DNA from: Fibrobacter sp. UBA4309
Lineage (GTDB): Bacteria; Fibrobacterota; Fibrobacteria; Fibrobacterales; Fibrobacteraceae
Direction: 5' to 3'
Assembly: GCF_002395745.1 (NCBI RefSeq)
Contig: NZ_DGUN01000065.1
Location: 1-7,070 of the forward strand
DNA: 7,070 nt
The notes beneath the pieces are model-generated. The model made no database searches, was not told the DNA's origin, and saw only the letters and a list, made by a program, of their open reading frames with translations. This document shows positions 4,702 through 7,070 of this stretch, in pieces (position 1 is the stretch's first letter; each line of letters opens with the position of its first letter). Made by a program: the position numbers and the translations under genes.

Positions 4702-5265
4702 TTACAGCTCAAACGCGAAGCCCAAATCCTTCAACAACGGATTTTTGGTGTCTTTCTCGGAAAGGAGGGGTTCAAAACCGTTTCCCACCGGCCAATCAAT
4801 ACCGATGGCGGGGTCATTCCACATCAGCCCGCCCTCGTCCTTCGGGTCGTACAAACGAGTACACTTGTACACAAATGTCGCCGTCTCGCTGAGCACCACG
4901 AATCCATGGGCAAAACCTTCGGGAATATAGAACTGTTTCTTGTTTTCGGCAGAAAGCGTCACGCCTTCCCACTTGCCGAACGTGGGGCTGTTCTTGCGCA
5001 GGTCCACCGCCACGTCGAAGACTTCGCCCTCGATGACGCGGACAAGCTTGCCCTGCGGATTCTTTTTCTGGAAATGCAGTCCACGGAGTACGCCTTTCTT
5101 GCTGCGGGATTCGTTATCCTGCACAAAGGCCACGTCCAGGCCGGCGGCGTCGAATTCCGCCTTGTTGTAGGTTTCCATGAAATAGCCGCGATGGTCGCCA
5201 AAGACCGTCGGCTCCACAATCGTCACCCCCTCGATGGAGGTCTTCACAAAATTGAATTTTCCCAT
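4702..5265 (-). CDS. rfbC: dTDP-4-dehydrorhamnose 3,5-epimerase
   Basis: The 187-residue product (family length about 180-190) is RfbC/RmlC. It converts dTDP-4-keto-6-deoxy-D-glucose to dTDP-4-keto-L-rhamnose, the third step of dTDP-L-rhamnose synthesis in the cytosol. The cupin fold shows GDHRGYFMETY (23-33), QDNESRSKKGVLRGLHFQ (49-66) with the catalytic His64, LVRVIEGEVFDVAVDLRKNS (74-93), PTFGKWEG (94-101), QFYIPEGFAHGFVVLSE (111-127) and the tyrosine-bearing strand FVYKCTRLYDPKDEGGLMWN (131-150). DPAIGIDWP (151-159) and the closing LSEKD (168-172) are also typical. Tyr133 is placed like the family's proposed acid. The start lies 1 nt after the rfbA stop, with TAAGGT in the end of rfbA as ribosome binding site, so the two are made from one mRNA. 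Related 3- or 5-epimerases for other dTDP sugars share this fold, but the motif match to the rhamnose enzyme is close. Confidence 0.95.
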   Translation of the reverse strand: MGKFNFVKTSIEGVTIVEPTVFGDHRGYFMETYNKAEFDAAGLDVAFVQDNESRSKKGVLRGLHFQKKNPQGKLVRVIEGEVFDVAVDLRKNSPTFGKWEGVTLSAENKKQFYIPEGFAHGFVVLSETATFVYKCTRLYDPKDEGGLMWNDPAIGIDWPVGNGFEPLLSEKDTKNPLLKDLGFAFEL

Positions 5266-5266
5266 G

Positions 5267-6154
5267 TTAGTACCTTATTTTTCCTTCAGCCACCTTACGC
5301 AGATGCTGTCCGTAGGGAGACTTTCCATACTTGGCAGCTGACTCAAGCAGTTTTTCCTTGGTAATCCAACCGTTTTTATAAGCAATTTCTTCAACGGCGC
5401 TAATCTGGATTCCCTGGCGGTTTTCGACCATCTTCACGAACTCGCCCGCCTCGATGAGGCTGTCCATCGTACCGGTATCGAGCCACGCGAATCCACGGCC
5501 GAGCAATTTCACGTCAAGTTCACCCTTATCGAGGTATGTCCTGTTGAGGTCGGTGATTTCGAGTTCACCGCGGGCGCTGGGCTTCTGCGCCTTCGCAAAG
5601 CCGGACACGCGGTTATCGTAGAAATACAGGCCGGTGATGGCGTAGTTGCTCTTGGGTTCTTTCGGCTTTTCTTCGACAGAAATCACCTTGCCCGACTCGT
5701 CGAATTCCACGACACCGAAGCGTTCGGGATCTTCCACGTAATAGCCGAACACGCTCGCGCGCCCGTTCTCCTCGGCATTCTTCACAGCCGCCTTCAATAG
5801 CGGGCTAAAACCGTTCCCGTAGAAGATGTTGTCGCCCAGGACCATCGCACAGCAGTCGTTACCGATGAACTCCTCCCCCAAAATGAAAGCCTGTGCAAGG
5901 CCATCGGGACTCGGCTGCACCTTGTAGCTGAGGTTCAGGCCCATCGCGGAACCGTCACCGAGGAGACGCTCGAAATTCGGCAAGTCCGTAGGAGTCGAGA
6001 TGATGAGGATGTCGCGGATACCCGCAAGCATCAGCGTCGAAAGTGGATAATAAATCATCGGCTTGTCGTACACCGGCAAAAGTTGCTTACTCGTGACCAT
6101 GGTAAGCGGATAGAGGCGTGTGCCGGATCCACCGGCAAGAACGATTCCTTTCAT
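5267..6154 (-). CDS. rfbA: Glucose-1-phosphate thymidylyltransferase
   Basis: The 295-residue product is full length for RfbA/RmlA (about 290-300 aa). It catalyses the first and feedback-controlled step of dTDP-sugar synthesis: glucose-1-phosphate plus dTTP gives dTDP-glucose. The N-terminal signature is complete: GIVLAGGSGTRLYPLT (3-18), then SKQLLPVYDKPMIYYPLSTLM (22-42). Further diagnostic parts are QPSPDGLAQAFILGEEFIG (79-97), MVLGDNIFYG (104-113), the VEDPERFGVVEFDESGKV stretch, SVEEKPKEPKSNYAITGLYFYDN, GELEITDLN, and GFAWLDTGTMDSLIEAGEFV. These are the residues that hold nucleotide, sugar and magnesium in known RmlA structures. The ATG at 6154 has AAAGGA 7 nt upstream. It is the first gene of the minus-strand cluster and diverges from the helicase gene across 41 nt. 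rfbB and rfbD are not in the window, so they must lie elsewhere if rhamnose is the product. Confidence 0.97.
   Translation of the reverse strand: MKGIVLAGGSGTRLYPLTMVTSKQLLPVYDKPMIYYPLSTLMLAGIRDILIISTPTDLPNFERLLGDGSAMGLNLSYKVQPSPDGLAQAFILGEEFIGNDCCAMVLGDNIFYGNGFSPLLKAAVKNAEENGRASVFGYYVEDPERFGVVEFDESGKVISVEEKPKEPKSNYAITGLYFYDNRVSGFAKAQKPSARGELEITDLNRTYLDKGELDVKLLGRGFAWLDTGTMDSLIEAGEFVKMVENRQGIQISAVEEIAYKNGWITKEKLLESAAKYGKSPYGQHLRKVAEGKIRY
5272..5277 (-). promoter_or_regulatory. Ribosome binding site of rfbC inside the end of rfbA
   Basis: The minus strand reads TAAGGT 6 nt before the ATG at 5265, within the last codons of rfbA. It supports coupled translation of the pair. Confidence 0.65.
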
Positions 6155-6161
6155 AGTATAA

Positions 6162-6167
6162 TCCTTT
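6162..6167 (-). promoter_or_regulatory. Ribosome binding site of rfbA
   Basis: AAAGGA on the minus strand, 7 nt before the ATG at 6154. It is a good Shine-Dalgarno match that fixes the rfbA start. Confidence 0.75.
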
Positions 6168-6173
6168 GAAACT

Positions 6174-6202
6174 AAAATAGCTATCTTTTGAAACCATGGC
6201 AG
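6174..6202 (-). promoter_or_regulatory. Candidate rfbA promoter, start of the polysaccharide operon
   Basis: On the minus strand CTGCCA (6202-6197) matches TTGACA at 4 of 6 positions and is separated by 17 nt from TATTTT (6179-6174). Transcription would start near 6167, leaving a leader of about 13 nt that just includes the AAAGGA site. The -35 half would overlap the first codons of the divergent helicase gene. Confidence 0.4.
6182..6187 (+). promoter_or_regulatory. Candidate -10 box of the helicase gene
   Basis: TATCTT, within CTATCTTTTG, ends 8 nt before the ATG at 6196. There is no Shine-Dalgarno sequence, so a leaderless or nearly leaderless transcript is plausible. A perfect TATAAT at 6157-6162 on the same strand is an alternative -10 that would give a leader of about 27 nt. 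Neither has a convincing -35. The TATCTT box is only 2 bp from the divergent rfbA -10 box. Confidence 0.35.
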
Positions 6203-7070
6203 ACCAAGACAAGGCTATTCTCAAAGATTTCCTCGCTAAACTCGTCAAAAACGCAGACGGGAACCGCAACGGCATCGGCGCAGAAGAAATCCTGGAACAG
6301 TTCATGGAGTGGACGGAGTCGCGCGGCACCACGCTGTACCCAGCACAAGAAGAAGCCATCCTCGAACTCCTGGACGGCAAGAACGTCATCTTGAACACGC
6401 CCACGGGTTCGGGCAAGTCGATGGTCGCGCTGGCGCTCCACTTCGACAGCATCGTGCACGGCCGCAAGAGCGTGTACACCTGCCCCATCAAGGCGCTGGT
6501 GAACGAGAAATGGATGGCGCTCTGCAAGGAATTCGGCGCCGAGAACGTAGGTCTTTCTACCGGCGACGCGACAGTCAACCACGGCGCCCCCATCCTTTGC
6601 TGCACTGCAGAAATCCTCGCCAACATGGCACTCAACGAGGGCGAAAAGCTTGACATCATGGACGTGGTGATGGACGAGTTCCATTACTATTCCGACCGCG
6701 AACGCGGCGTCGCCTGGCAGGTGCCGCTCCTCACGCTCCCGCAATCGAGATTCTTGCTGATGAGCGCGACCGTCGGTGCAACGGAATTCTTCGAACGCGA
6801 CCTCACCAAGCATACCGGGCGCGAGACCGTGACCGTGCGTTCCACGCAGAGGCCCGTGCCGCTCGACTTCAGCTACAGCACCTCCGAGATTTCAACCGAA
6901 GTGCAGAAATTGGTGAACGAAGGCAAGGCGCCCGTGTACGTGGTACACTTTACGCAGGCCGCGGCCGCCACCAACGCACAGAACTTCATGAGCCTCGACC
7001 TCTGCAGCAAGGAAGAAAAGCAGGCGATAAACGAAGCCATCAAGGAAGTACGTTTCTCCAGCCCCTACGG
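6196..7070 (+). CDS. DExH-box RNA/DNA helicase, DUF3516-associated (Ski2/Lhr-like) type, 5' part
   Basis: 291 codons are visible and the frame is open at the window edge. The start ATG 6196 gives MADQDKAILKDFLAKL. Helicase motifs appear in order: LYPAQEEAI (47-55, Q-motif-like), Walker A NTPTGSGKS (67-75, Lys74), CPIKALVNEKW (96-106, motif Ia), STGDATVN (121-128, Ib), CCTAEILANMAL (135-146), Walker B DEFH with its following YYSDRERG (160-171) and LMSATVG (188-194, motif III). RecA domain 1 ends there and domain 2 begins near 245 (PVYVVHFTQ). The strings AENVGLSTGD, APILCCTAEILANMAL, VMDEFHYYSDRERGVAWQVPLL and QRPVPLDF resemble what I recall of superfamily 2 helicases carrying a C-terminal DUF3516 domain, known mainly from Actinobacteria. 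The C-terminus is outside the window, so the DUF3516 link is inferred. Probable role is ATP-driven unwinding of RNA or DNA; the substrate is unknown. The gene diverges from rfbA and is probably unrelated to polysaccharide. Confidence 0.9.
   Translation, partial: MADQDKAILKDFLAKLVKNADGNRNGIGAEEILEQFMEWTESRGTTLYPAQEEAILELLDGKNVILNTPTGSGKSMVALALHFDSIVHGRKSVYTCPIKALVNEKWMALCKEFGAENVGLSTGDATVNHGAPILCCTAEILANMALNEGEKLDIMDVVMDEFHYYSDRERGVAWQVPLLTLPQSRFLLMSATVGATEFFERDLTKHTGRETVTVRSTQRPVPLDFSYSTSEISTEVQKLVNEGKAPVYVVHFTQAAAATNAQNFMSLDLCSKEEKQAINEAIKEVRFSSPY

Noticed and set aside
6087..6813. Two minus-strand frames opposite the helicase start
   Set aside because: The plus strand carries ordered helicase motifs in this span. 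The minus frames have no recognisable domain, and one would also overlap rfbA.

Overview
The window looks like chromosomal DNA from a Gram-negative bacterium. It encodes an outer-membrane polysaccharide export lipoprotein with a clear lipobox, together with genes for activated-sugar synthesis. The intergenic repeats, the AT-rich TATCTT/TATTTT boxes close to start codons and the general look of the proteins suggest the Fibrobacterota/Bacteroidota (FCB) group. Fibrobacter is my best guess, made from memory and not from any search.

Layout: (1) 1-296 (+), the 3' end of a NimA-like, FMN-binding pyridoxamine-5'-phosphate-oxidase-family gene, followed by hairpins and a T-tract terminator ending at 361. 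(2) 362-494, a compact intergenic region rich in repeats, including a 7-bp tandem array just before pheS. (3) 495-1517 (+), pheS, the phenylalanyl-tRNA synthetase alpha chain. No pheT follows it. (4) 1518-1635, a convergent intergenic region with a symmetrical, probably bidirectional terminator. (5) 6154 down to 1636 (-), a five-gene polysaccharide cluster read as rfbA > rfbC > wzb-like > wza-like > manC. (6) 6196-7070 (+), the 5' part of a DExH helicase resembling the DUF3516-associated family. It is divergent from rfbA and runs off the window.

The five minus-strand genes appear to work in surface polysaccharide production. RfbA and RfbC perform steps 1 and 3 of dTDP-L-rhamnose synthesis. 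ManC supplies GDP-mannose, and mannose-1-P precursor if its isomerase domain is active. The Wza-like lipoprotein would form the outer-membrane exit channel. The Wzb-like phosphatase would normally oppose a Wzc-type tyrosine kinase, which is not in the window. Neither are rfbB, rfbD, glycosyltransferases, flippase or polymerase. Linkage is tight: 1 nt between rfbA and rfbC, a 4-nt ATGA overlap between wzb and wza, and 16 nt between wza and manC. The only larger gap is 75 nt between rfbC and wzb, which holds a second 7-bp tandem array and a possible internal promoter.

The most notable non-coding pattern is that three genes without a Shine-Dalgarno sequence (pheS, the wzb-like gene and the helicase) each have CTATCTT just upstream of the start codon, where a -10 box for a leaderless or nearly leaderless mRNA would sit. 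In two of the three, an unrelated four-copy heptamer array lies immediately upstream of that box. I found no CRISPR array, tRNA, rRNA, transposase or phage gene.
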